Part shown: piece by piece, positions 1 through 6,946 of the stretch | Numbering within the stretch: the first letter of the stretch is position 1 | Layout: every line of letters starts with the position of its first letter | Origin: an uncultured bacterium | GTDB taxonomy: Bacteria > Cyanobacteriota > Vampirovibrionia > Gastranaerophilales > Gastranaerophilaceae | DNA length: 8,341 nt | Assembly: GCA_900554385.1 (NCBI GenBank) | Contig: USHE01000082.1 | Span: 1 to 8,341 of the forward strand | Direction: 5' to 3' | The notes under the pieces: generated by a model | The model's input: the letters and a program-made list of their open reading frames with translations, nothing else | What the model was told of the DNA's origin: nothing | Databases searched by the model: none | Made by a program: the position numbers and the translations under genes

Positions 1-2
1 GG

Positions 3-806
3 GGGGGCTGTTATAGCAAAAACTCTACTTTAGAACGTTTTTTTTCGGAACATTTTACCAAAATTTTTAATAAGCGTACGACTTTATTAAAGTTGTTTTC
101 CACTTGGAACGCTTTTCAAATTAGAAATAAAGCTAAAGGTTTTACATTATCGGAAGTATTAATCACTTTAGGAATAATCGGGGTTGTTGCATCTATGACT
201 TTACCGACACTCATTGCGAAGTATAACAAAAAACAAACTGCTATTGCAGTAAAAAAAGTCTATTCAGAATTATCTCAGGTAATCAGGCGTGCAGAAGTTG
301 ACTATGGAGAGTTACAGTATTGGCCTACAAATAACGCATTATGTGACACAGAAGCCTACAGATCTTTTGTACGCACCTACATTCTGCCATATTATAAGGG
401 ATTTAAACTTCTGAAAAATGGTCTTGAAAACGAGTTATGGAATAATAACGGCGTTTCTCCATGTGGAATAAATGGCATCACAAATAACGGAACTATTATA
501 TCAACCTCAGTTCATTCAGGTATTATATTCATTCTTGTTGACATTAACGGTTACAAGAAACCTAACTACATGGGACAAGATATTTTTTATTTTAATACTG
601 CAACAGGGAAGCTTATGCCATCAGGTTGGGAAAAAAATTTAACAAGAGAACAAACTCTTTCCGGCTACATTAGCGAAAACGGTCTTCGGTTTTCGTGTAA
701 AAAATCCAAAACAAATCCTGATGATGATTATACAGACAAAAGACATGCCTGTACAGCTTTGTTAATGCTTGACGGGTGGGAATTTAAAGACGATTATCCG
801 TGGTAA
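3..806 (+). CDS. Type IV pilin/pseudopilin-like protein with N-terminal methylation motif (start uncertain, possibly 5'-partial)
   Basis: This is a prepilin-like protein, probably exported and assembled by a type II secretion or type IV pilus machine. Numbering from the TTG at 93, the class III signal KG|FTLSE lies at residues 15-21, with cleavage expected after Gly16 and the conserved Glu at mature position 5 (Glu21). A hydrophobic helix follows (about 17-41), then a globular domain with four cysteines (84, 124, 202, 220). Residues 149-158 (VDINGYKKPN) and the C-terminus (GWEFKDDYPW) resemble conserved stretches of the large pseudopilin families of Gastranaerophilales, as I recall them. The start is unclear. 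The frame is open to the left edge with plausible codons and contains no upstream ATG or GTG. The TTG at 93 is the only conventional initiator before the signal and has no Shine-Dalgarno. The gene therefore either begins outside the window or uses that TTG. No pilus assembly genes are nearby. The family call is secure; the specific role is unknown. Confidence 0.85.
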   Translation, partial: GGCYSKNSTLERFFSEHFTKIFNKRTTLLKLFSTWNAFQIRNKAKGFTLSEVLITLGIIGVVASMTLPTLIAKYNKKQTAIAVKKVYSELSQVIRRAEVDYGELQYWPTNNALCDTEAYRSFVRTYILPYYKGFKLLKNGLENELWNNNGVSPCGINGITNNGTIISTSVHSGIIFILVDINGYKKPNYMGQDIFYFNTATGKLMPSGWEKNLTREQTLSGYISENGLRFSCKKSKTNPDDDYTDKRHACTALLMLDGWEFKDDYPW

Positions 807-823
807 AATCAGGCTGATTTTTT
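805..823. terminator. Possible short bidirectional terminator between convergent genes
   Basis: An inverted repeat AAAATC / GATTTT (805-810 and 816-821) with a five-base loop is followed by a T run, and in the opposite direction by T-rich sequence. It overlaps the pilin stop codon (804-806) and the last codons of the minus-strand 533-residue gene (TGA at 809-811). Its position between two converging genes fits a shared terminator. The stem is short and AT-rich, so the call is tentative. Confidence 0.4.
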
Positions 824-2410
824 CTCGTTAGAATAATCGGCAGTTCCTGGGAATGCATTACTGCCGGTTACTTTTCGAGTAATCCAGTATTGAATTTTTG
901 GAATAAATGTAGATAAGAACGCTGCAGATACCGCAAATCCTAATCCCCAATTGATTGCGTTTTTCGTGTAATTTTCACGGCATACCTTATTTAACAAATC
1001 CTTTGTAATATCTCCGCCTTTAGCTTTCTTGAGTATTGTATCAATGTACACTTCAATTTCTTTTTGTTTTTTCACAAAAGTTTCTTTTGATATAAACGAA
1101 AGTTCTTTGTCAAATACAGATTCACTCATCTTACCCGTAAACAAATTCTGGTCAGAAGTAGAACATCTGAACACATTTTTTAAGAATTCAGGCATATTTA
1201 TTGCACCATCTGTAAACACATCCACAATTTGTTTTTCAGACAACATTGCTTTACCGGCAAGTTTAGGCTGAAGTTCTGACATTCCCTGCGCATTCTTAAT
1301 GAATTTTTCTATATTTGCTTCAGGATATTTTGATTTAACGTCAGAAAGAAGTTTTATAAATTCTTCAAGTTCCATTGTTCCATTGTTTTCTCGAAGAACT
1401 TTTGCAATTGATGGTGTTATATAGGCTTTGTTATCCGGATTTCCTAATACAAACGATTTGAATGCCTCCGGCTTCATCTGACCGCCATTTACTTTCAAAA
1501 CTTCATTTAAATGATCATTAACCTGTTTTGCGGCAACAGGATCAAGTCTTGTTGTTTTACCATCTTGAATTTTATTTAACAATGCTGCAATAACAGGCAT
1601 ATTAAACATGTAGAAGTAACTTGACGAAATATCTCTAAAAAGAACTTCAGTACGTTCATGAGGGTTTCTTGCACAAGCCCCTCGACCAATCCAAACACCT
1701 GCATCACTTGAAAGAAGCTGATATTTAGGATTATTCTCAAAACTATATGCCAAGGACATCAAGGTTTGAGGTGATATTGCTCCAAAAGATACATCTTTAT
1801 TTTTCTTGTCGTTATTCACAAACTTATCCATAGATGTTTTTGGAGTCTGATTTACTTGATTAACATTTTTAGTTTCTGCTGCAGCTATCGGCGATTGGTT
1901 ATTCTGATTTTTCTTCATTATATGTTTCGTAATAGCCTGATTAACTTTCGGCAAAACAAAACCGACAAGACAGTTCGCCATAACTATACTTGTCAAAACC
2001 TTGCCAAATTTGTAGCCCGCAATAACTTTTTCAGCTTTTTCAGGATTAAATTTCAAGTCATTTGAAAATTTCTTAAGATAATTTTTCACAGGATTTCTGA
2101 GAGAATCCTTACCGGTATCAAAATCTGTTTCAGGAAGTTTATATATTTTTTTACCGACAAACTTATCAATAAGACTATTAAAAAAAGGAAATCCGCTAAA
2201 CCAAAACGCTGCACCTATCATTTCTTCAGTCAAACGTTCTCTTGCCTCGGTAAAACCACCGCGCTTATATGCCTGATAGGTTCTGCCGCCCTCAACAAAA
2301 GCTTCCAGTAAAATAACCGGTGCAATCGAACGACTCGCCAGTCCTTTGACAAATTTTCTTCCGTAACTGAAATCTTTTAATGTTTGATTTGGTGTAACTT
2401 TTATTTCCAT
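809..2410 (-). CDS. Hypothetical membrane-associated protein with degenerate EF-hand-like repeats
   Basis: I do not recognise a characterised family for this 533-residue protein; its style matches lineage-specific hypotheticals of Gastranaerophilales. There is no classical signal peptide. Hydrophobic stretches occur at about 29-39, 64-82, 136-160, 264-279 and 487-510, so it is probably membrane-associated. A low-complexity linker rich in Asn, Lys and Gln spans about 165-205. Residues 234-270 form a dense block (DAGVWIGRGACARNPHERTE, then a YFYMF stretch) that looks like a conserved core. Three segments in the C-terminal half match the second half of an EF-hand loop (G-x-hydrophobic-x-x-x-E/A-F): GQMKPEAF at 310-317, GTMELEEF at 344-351 and GAINMPEF at 402-409. 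The acidic ligands expected earlier in the loops are mostly absent. The ATG at 2410 has only a weak GGA about ten bases upstream. The gene is divergent from the 264-residue hypothetical and converges on the pilin gene. Confidence 0.8.
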   Translation of the reverse strand: MEIKVTPNQTLKDFSYGRKFVKGLASRSIAPVILLEAFVEGGRTYQAYKRGGFTEARERLTEEMIGAAFWFSGFPFFNSLIDKFVGKKIYKLPETDFDTGKDSLRNPVKNYLKKFSNDLKFNPEKAEKVIAGYKFGKVLTSIVMANCLVGFVLPKVNQAITKHIMKKNQNNQSPIAAAETKNVNQVNQTPKTSMDKFVNNDKKNKDVSFGAISPQTLMSLAYSFENNPKYQLLSSDAGVWIGRGACARNPHERTEVLFRDISSSYFYMFNMPVIAALLNKIQDGKTTRLDPVAAKQVNDHLNEVLKVNGGQMKPEAFKSFVLGNPDNKAYITPSIAKVLRENNGTMELEEFIKLLSDVKSKYPEANIEKFIKNAQGMSELQPKLAGKAMLSEKQIVDVFTDGAINMPEFLKNVFRCSTSDQNLFTGKMSESVFDKELSFISKETFVKKQKEIEVYIDTILKKAKGGDITKDLLNKVCRENYTKNAINWGLGFAVSAAFLSTFIPKIQYWITRKVTGSNAFPGTADYSNEKKSA

Positions 2411-2571
2411 ATAAATTTTTCCGGCTGAATACTGTATTTAATATTCGTGAAGATTAATTTTTGCCCGTATTTAGAAATTTATTAACTTTTTGTTACAGAA
2501 TCGGAAATTTTTGACTTTAAGAATTGTTACGTTTTTATTTATTAATAACAAAGTTTTTTATTCAGTGTTTT
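2411..2571. other. AT-rich divergent intergenic region with repeated TTGTTA elements
   Basis: This gap separates two divergent genes and should hold both promoters. TTGTTAC occurs as a direct repeat (2490-2496 and 2524-2530). The reverse complement, TAACAA, lies at 2546-2551 and forms an inverted repeat with the second copy. A TTGACT (2511-2516) with an AT-rich stretch 19 bases downstream could be a weaker second promoter toward the plus-strand gene. On the minus strand only AT-rich -10-like sequence is seen near 2430-2440, with no good -35. No RNA gene is apparent. Confidence 0.4.
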
Positions 2572-2580
2572 TGGTATGAT
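2572..2580 (+). promoter_or_regulatory. Extended -10 promoter for the 264-residue hypothetical
   Basis: TGG followed by TATGAT (2575-2580) matches an extended -10 element (TGnTATAAT), which needs little or no -35 box; none is obvious at the right distance. Transcription would begin near 2586-2588, giving a leader of about 13 bases ending in the Shine-Dalgarno at 2588-2595. This is an inference from consensus matching. Confidence 0.55.
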
Positions 2581-2587
2581 TATATTG

Positions 2588-2595
2588 AAGGTGAG
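2588..2595 (+). promoter_or_regulatory. Ribosome binding site that fixes the start at 2600
   Basis: AAGGTGAG pairs well with the 16S rRNA tail and lies four bases before the ATG at 2600. The alternative in-frame ATG at 2576 has no Shine-Dalgarno and lies inside the extended -10 element, so 2600 is the better start. Confidence 0.75.
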
Positions 2596-2599
2596 TAAA

Positions 2600-3394
2600 A
2601 TGCCAATTAATAAAATCTCTAGTGTTAATAACAACAGCCTGTCGTTTGGCAACAACAACAAATCTGAACAGAAAAAGCATTCTATGCTCAAACCTGCAGT
2701 CGTGACAGCGTCAGCTCTAGGTGTAGGAACAGCTTATGCTCTTATTGCTAAAAAACAAGGATTCTCACTAAATCCTTCCAAAATATTAAAAACTCCAGTC
2801 AAAGATTGGTCCTTATTTAAACTTTATGATAAAAAACAACCTGACAGAACTCTTATTAATCTTGAAGAAAAAGAAATTCTTGCACTTGCTGGCGGTTCTG
2901 TAACCGGCGGGCTTACGGGCGGAATTTTATTTGACGATAAGAAAAATATAAAAGCAAAAACAAGAGAAGCCGTTAATCAATTTCTTGGTAATGTTCTTAT
3001 CCCTGTTGCTTTTGTCGGAGCTACCGCGCGCTTATACGACAAGTATAAGCCTAATATTTTGAGCAAAGTTCCACAATTTTCTTCTAACGGAAAATTTATG
3101 AGAGGGGTCAATAAAGCTTTAAAATGCCTGCCTTCTGCCGGAATGACGCTTGCTGCATTAGGTGCCGGAATTGTAACAGGTAACAGAGTATCGAATTTTC
3201 TTAACGAAAAAGTATTCCATAAAAAAGTTGAAAGACAGATTAAAGGTACCGACTTTGCACCACACGTTGATGATATAGGAATGGCGGTTACGCTGATGGC
3301 TGATAAATCAAAACTATCCACAGCTATAACAAACACAGTTCCGTTCTTCCTCTGCGAGCCAGGAATTCACACCGGAATGGCAAAAGAACAATAA
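2600..3394 (+). CDS. Hypothetical multi-pass membrane protein with N-terminal ISSV...SFG tag
   Basis: I do not recognise a characterised family for this 264-residue protein; it resembles conserved hypotheticals of Gastranaerophilales. The start is the ATG at 2600, chosen because AAGGTGAG sits just upstream. The N-terminus is polar (MPINKISSV, then an Asn-rich SLSFGNNN stretch) and carries no cleavable signal. Hydrophobic, small-residue-rich segments follow at about 30-50, 92-111, 130-145 and 176-194, with a last one near 242-258. The second is glycine-rich (LALAGGSVTGGLTGG) and is followed by a basic stretch beginning FDDKKNIKAK. This suggests three to five membrane-embedded helices with basic loops. 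It is divergent from the 533-residue hypothetical and shares its hydrophobic, lysine-rich style, so the two may act in the same membrane process, which is inference only. A convergent terminator follows. Confidence 0.8.
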   Translation: MPINKISSVNNNSLSFGNNNKSEQKKHSMLKPAVVTASALGVGTAYALIAKKQGFSLNPSKILKTPVKDWSLFKLYDKKQPDRTLINLEEKEILALAGGSVTGGLTGGILFDDKKNIKAKTREAVNQFLGNVLIPVAFVGATARLYDKYKPNILSKVPQFSSNGKFMRGVNKALKCLPSAGMTLAALGAGIVTGNRVSNFLNEKVFHKKVERQIKGTDFAPHVDDIGMAVTLMADKSKLSTAITNTVPFFLCEPGIHTGMAKEQ

Positions 3395-3406
3395 CACAAC
3401 CTTTTA

Positions 3407-3444
3407 TAAAAAAATCCCGCAGGTCTGAGTCTTCTGGATTTTTG
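3407..3444. terminator. Bidirectional intrinsic terminator between convergent genes
   Basis: AAAAATCC (3410-3417) pairs with GGATTTTT (3436-3443), with a further two-pair AG/CT extension across a small bulge and an internal loop of about a dozen bases. The T run closes the plus-strand hairpin, and the A run beginning at 3408 gives the equivalent T run on the minus strand. It lies between the stop of the 264-residue gene (3394) and the stop of the minus-strand glucanotransferase (3460), so it can end both transcripts. GC content of the stem is low. Confidence 0.6.
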
Positions 3445-3459
3445 TTATTCTTATTCTTT

Positions 3460-5424
3460 CTAGATTTCTGTAAACTTATCTAATCTTTCCAGCAGAGGCT
3501 GCATCTTTTTATTCAAGTTCTCTTTAAACTGTTGGGCATCTGCATGACCGCTGTTTTTATACTGAATATATTCCCTGTCCATCTGTCCTTGAACTGCCAA
3601 TTTAAGGATTTCTGGCATATTTAAAGCCGTTGGATTATTGCTTGAAAGATTTTTATAATATACATCTTCGTAATCTTTCGACAATCTCAGTTTCCAGTTT
3701 GTGTTAACATTCTTTCCGCCGTAGTTGTAAACTTTATCAAGCCCGAAGAAATCCGCAAATGAAATTTGGATTTTTTCAGAATTCATAAACATTTCGGCAA
3801 ATTTTGCATTCACCCTGTCAATATTACTTCTTGTAATTGTTTCGCAGAAATCATCCCGTTCCTTTCCTCTGTCAACACCGTTCCAGTGTAAGGTTCCTGC
3901 CAGATGAGCAGGCTGCCATGCAGAATAATCAGAATTCAATTCTTCCGGGCGACGCTCTTTTAAAAAGTTCAAAACAGGTATGCTATCGTGAGAACCGATT
4001 AATGCCCAGTTTCTTCTATTATCATTATTTGGTTTTGCATTCTCTAATAAAGAAATGCCCGGCAGGTTAAACTCTTTATGGAAAATCGTATCAAACCATG
4101 TACCATCATTGTTTGAAAGATCTTCCCAAACTGCATCGTGAGGATTTAATCCGTGTTTTTCAAAAACAGGTATTACAATCTTCCTCAATATTTGCGGATA
4201 ATTTCCGTCACGATCAAGCCCTGAATGTGACATATTACTTGCACGATACTTATCTGTAAGATGATTATCGACCATCTGTATTGTTCTGTCGTCATAGATA
4301 TACGGATCAATCAATCCAAGAGCGTGGTCAATCCTGACATTTTCACCGTCTTTCAATGCAGTATCCAATTTATCGTAAAGAAGTTTCCCTGCGACGCCAA
4401 GCGACCCGTCTTTATTAAACAGTTTATTAGGATTTAGAACAGGTATATCCCATAATTGAGGTCCATTATTCAATCCTCCGTTCGGACATCCCATCCTCAT
4501 ATTCGGTAAAAAGGCATCCTGATTTACCCATTCGTCGCATTCGGAAAATCCGACAAGCATATCACTTATGTATTTAAAATCGTTCTCCTTACGGAACTTT
4601 TTATGCTCCTTTATCTGTTTATCCGCAATAAACTGTTCAAAACTGTATACGTTTAAGTTTTTCTTAAATTTTGATGTCAGATATTTGTATCTTTCTATAG
4701 CTTCCGGCTTTCTCTTTTTTAAATTATTTATTAAATCTTTATCTACAGGATTATCCCACATTGTAAAATCACCTGTACCGTAGGTTTTGCTCAAAATTTT
4801 AAACAACCCTTCTTTTACAAGACGATTTTTATTAGATTTTTTGTACTCCTGATATTCTGAATTTAATTTTATTGCATTCTCATCTTTCAGCGCTAATTTT
4901 TTCTTAAAATTACCGTATGCCTCTGTAAGTGCAATATCATAATTTTCTAATGCATCGTAAAATTGAGAATACGCATAATTTTTACCATCAGATTTATATC
5001 TAATTTGCAATAACGGCAGAATATTATCAGAAGATTTAGCGTCTAAAATATTTGCGTATTTATCTTCTTTTAAAGCCTTTAAATCAATAAAAAGCTCATT
5101 TCTAGCAAACACAGACGACTTATACGGTGAAATATCACCTTTTGATAATTTCCCGTTAGGTCCAAGCTGATTATTATTAAAACCGTGAAGCATCTCAAGC
5201 TTGATTACATCATGCGATTCAGCCGAATATGGTGAACCTACGCCCATATCTGTTGCTTCAACAGGAAAACAAGACCCGTGCATTATTAAAGCAACATCCT
5301 TCACTCCAAGATAATCATACGCTTTCTGCAAAGTATCCTGTCTGTATTCCTGTTTCTCATTTTCACGCAAGCGTCTTTGAAAGACAGGCGCATGCGATAC
5401 GCTTGAAATATTCATTACCTTCAT
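3460..5424 (-). CDS. malQ: 4-alpha-glucanotransferase, GH77 family (amylomaltase-like, divergent)
   Basis: The family transfers alpha-1,4-glucan segments between maltodextrins or glycogen, in the cytoplasm. This 654-residue protein shows all three GH77 catalytic acids: nucleophile Asp366 in RIDH (364-367), acid/base Glu434 in VWEDLS (432-437), and transition-state Asp480 in GSHDS (477-481). The segment around 296-330 (DEWVNQDAFLPN, then GPQLWDIPVLNP) corresponds to the family's conserved subsite region, and NTNWKLRL (574-581) to its C-terminal NW-R motif. Flanking residues differ from textbook enzymes: RIDHALGL instead of RIDHFRG, EDLS instead of EDLG, and GSHDS instead of GTHDN. The protein is longer than typical amylomaltases of about 500 residues, with an atypical N-terminal region and a lysine-rich insertion around 170-290. 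The ATG at 5424 has only a weak ribosome site; an ATG at 5415 is an alternative. It is the last gene of the probable operon, 32 bases after the FlhA-like gene. Confidence 0.88.
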   Translation of the reverse strand: MKVMNISSVSHAPVFQRRLRENEKQEYRQDTLQKAYDYLGVKDVALIMHGSCFPVEATDMGVGSPYSAESHDVIKLEMLHGFNNNQLGPNGKLSKGDISPYKSSVFARNELFIDLKALKEDKYANILDAKSSDNILPLLQIRYKSDGKNYAYSQFYDALENYDIALTEAYGNFKKKLALKDENAIKLNSEYQEYKKSNKNRLVKEGLFKILSKTYGTGDFTMWDNPVDKDLINNLKKRKPEAIERYKYLTSKFKKNLNVYSFEQFIADKQIKEHKKFRKENDFKYISDMLVGFSECDEWVNQDAFLPNMRMGCPNGGLNNGPQLWDIPVLNPNKLFNKDGSLGVAGKLLYDKLDTALKDGENVRIDHALGLIDPYIYDDRTIQMVDNHLTDKYRASNMSHSGLDRDGNYPQILRKIVIPVFEKHGLNPHDAVWEDLSNNDGTWFDTIFHKEFNLPGISLLENAKPNNDNRRNWALIGSHDSIPVLNFLKERRPEELNSDYSAWQPAHLAGTLHWNGVDRGKERDDFCETITRSNIDRVNAKFAEMFMNSEKIQISFADFFGLDKVYNYGGKNVNTNWKLRLSKDYEDVYYKNLSSNNPTALNMPEILKLAVQGQMDREYIQYKNSGHADAQQFKENLNKKMQPLLERLDKFTEI

Positions 5425-5456
5425 ACTATTCTTAAAACCCCTAAATATAAATTTTG

Positions 5457-6935
5457 CTAGATACTCGAGATTAATTCTATTGGATAATTACAGCCTATTT
5501 CTTCTCTTGATAATACCGTGATGTCATTAATATAATTAGACAACAATGTGAAGAATAAATGTCTGAACTCCATTGGAACAAGCAGATTTACAGACGATAC
5601 ATTCAACTGCTCTGCTTTTTTAATAATCTTTTCTGCCAGCTTTTCTGCGAAATCTCCATCTATTTTTATAATAAAATCTTCATCTTCCTCAAAACTCGGG
5701 ACAAAAGCATCCAAGGTCTTGTCCGAAACCTCAAACACAGGAATAACTCCATCACTATTCACATAATTTTTACAAATCCTGCGTGCCATTGATAATCGCA
5801 ACTTTTTCAACAATTCTGATTTCGGGCAATCCTCCGCGAAATCATTTATACGCTCAAAAAGATGCGTTATATCCTTAACAGAAACCCGTTCTCTTATCAA
5901 ACTTGTTAAAATAAACCTCAAATCCGACAGAGATATAAAATCCGGAATAACATTTTCAACAAGATAAGAATTATTTTCTCCAACAACATCCACGTATCTG
6001 TCAACATCTGCATAATCCAGCAAATCATCAACATATTTAACCGCAACATACTCAAGAACCCTTGCAATATATTCAGCACCGGTAAGTCCTTTTTCCCAGA
6101 AATCCTTAGTCTGAGAACGCTCCAGCCACACAATTTTTCTTCCGCTGACAACGTCAGTATCATATATTGAATTTTTCATTTTTTTCTCAAGATGAATTTC
6201 GTCCTCAAAGAACATTGAATAATTAGGATATACAAGCGCACGGACAACTTCACTCCCTCGAACTTTTATAGAAAATTCATAAGGATTTAAACTCTCATCA
6301 TCTTTAAAAAGAATTTTTGGAATTACATAACCAAGTTCATCTGTTAATTTCAAACGGGAATATACAGTTGCAGCAAGCAGGGCTTCTTCCTGAATATCTG
6401 TTTCATTATCAACATAACCAAGCAATTCTTCACTAAGATTTATCGACAATTTTTCTTCATGAAGGCGGGCATACATGACATCAGGAGAGGTAGCCTTTGC
6501 CAAATCAGATTTTAAAGAATCCAACTCTTTTAATCCCGCAGAAATTTTATCATTTAGTTTTTTTCTTCCAACTGATGCTGGAGCTTCCTTTTCTAGTTCA
6601 GCTTTTATTTTTTTAATTTTTTGATGCTGATTTTTTATTTTCAACTGAATATCAACGCAATCCTCATAGGGTGTAAGTTTTGGAGAAAGCATCTTTTCCA
6701 TCTGGCTTTTAAACAAAGAAATGTTTATTATGTCACCGTTTTCATCCTCTTTTTCAGTTTTGAGTTCAGACATAAAAATGCAGTTGTACTTAAAACCGTC
6801 ATCAGTTTCAACTTCATTCATACTATATAATTCCCAGCCATTCATTGACATTTCATTCAGAAGATTTTGAAGTTCCTGAACATTTTCACTGGAACAGCTT
6901 CTTATAATATACTGCATTTTATTATTCTTAAACAT
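5457..6935 (-). CDS. Soluble FlhA/SctV (FHIPEP) cytoplasmic-domain protein with DUF4177-like N-terminus
   Basis: Residue numbers count from the GTG at 6941; the chosen ATG at 6935 is residue 3, giving 492 residues. From about 165 to the end the protein follows the cytoplasmic domain of FlhA and type III secretion SctV proteins. Matching landmarks are LTDELGYVIPKILFKDD (199-215), YEFSIKVRG (221-229), ENVIPDFISLSDLRFILTSL (329-348), ERVSVKDITHLFERI (351-365) and, at the end, ITVLSREEIGCNYPIE (474-489). In flagellar FlhA this domain forms a nonameric ring that docks export substrates and chaperones. The roughly eight transmembrane helices that normally precede it are absent. Instead, residues 9-58 resemble a DUF4177 domain (LQNLLNEMSMNGWELYSM), and 80-165 are charged and probably coiled coil. 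No hydrophobic anchor or signal is seen, so it should be cytoplasmic. It lies between udp and the glucanotransferase, far from any visible flagellar gene. The homology is confident; the role is unknown. Confidence 0.8.
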   Translation of the reverse strand: MFKNNKMQYIIRSCSSENVQELQNLLNEMSMNGWELYSMNEVETDDGFKYNCIFMSELKTEKEDENGDIINISLFKSQMEKMLSPKLTPYEDCVDIQLKIKNQHQKIKKIKAELEKEAPASVGRKKLNDKISAGLKELDSLKSDLAKATSPDVMYARLHEEKLSINLSEELLGYVDNETDIQEEALLAATVYSRLKLTDELGYVIPKILFKDDESLNPYEFSIKVRGSEVVRALVYPNYSMFFEDEIHLEKKMKNSIYDTDVVSGRKIVWLERSQTKDFWEKGLTGAEYIARVLEYVAVKYVDDLLDYADVDRYVDVVGENNSYLVENVIPDFISLSDLRFILTSLIRERVSVKDITHLFERINDFAEDCPKSELLKKLRLSMARRICKNYVNSDGVIPVFEVSDKTLDAFVPSFEEDEDFIIKIDGDFAEKLAEKIIKKAEQLNVSSVNLLVPMEFRHLFFTLLSNYINDITVLSREEIGCNYPIELISSI

Positions 6936-6940
6936 TTTCA

Positions 6941-6946
6941 CTCCTT
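6941..6946 (-). promoter_or_regulatory. Ribosome binding site overlapping the udp stop; selects ATG 6935
   Basis: On the minus strand AAGGAG is followed by five bases and then ATG at 6935. A GTG at 6941 is in frame but shares bases with this site and cannot use it, so the ATG is the likely start. The first two bases of AAGGAG are the last two of the udp TAA (6947-6945), an arrangement suggesting translational coupling. Confidence 0.75.

Noticed and set aside
1..7. Run of seven G at the very start
   Set aside because: It is probably an assembly or sequencing edge artefact; it is too short to interpret and nothing else supports a structural element.
2576..2599. An upstream in-frame ATG at 2576 for the 264-residue gene
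   Set aside because: It has no ribosome site and overlaps the extended -10 element TATGAT, whereas the ATG at 2600 has AAGGTGAG at good spacing.
2977..3336. A 119-codon open frame on the minus strand opposite the 264-residue gene
   Set aside because: The opposite strand has a promoter, a ribosome site and a coherent membrane protein; this frame has none of these.
5918..6163. An 81-codon open frame inside the FlhA-like gene in another frame of the same strand
   Set aside because: It overlaps the conserved FlhA-like region out of frame, and its Leu/Met/Ile-rich translation is typical of a shifted reading of that region.
5457..6935. Reading the FlhA-like gene as a decayed remnant of a full flagellar FlhA
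   Set aside because: It has its own strong ribosome site, an uninterrupted 492-codon frame and a distinct N-terminal domain, which argue for a maintained gene. Comparison with relatives would settle it.
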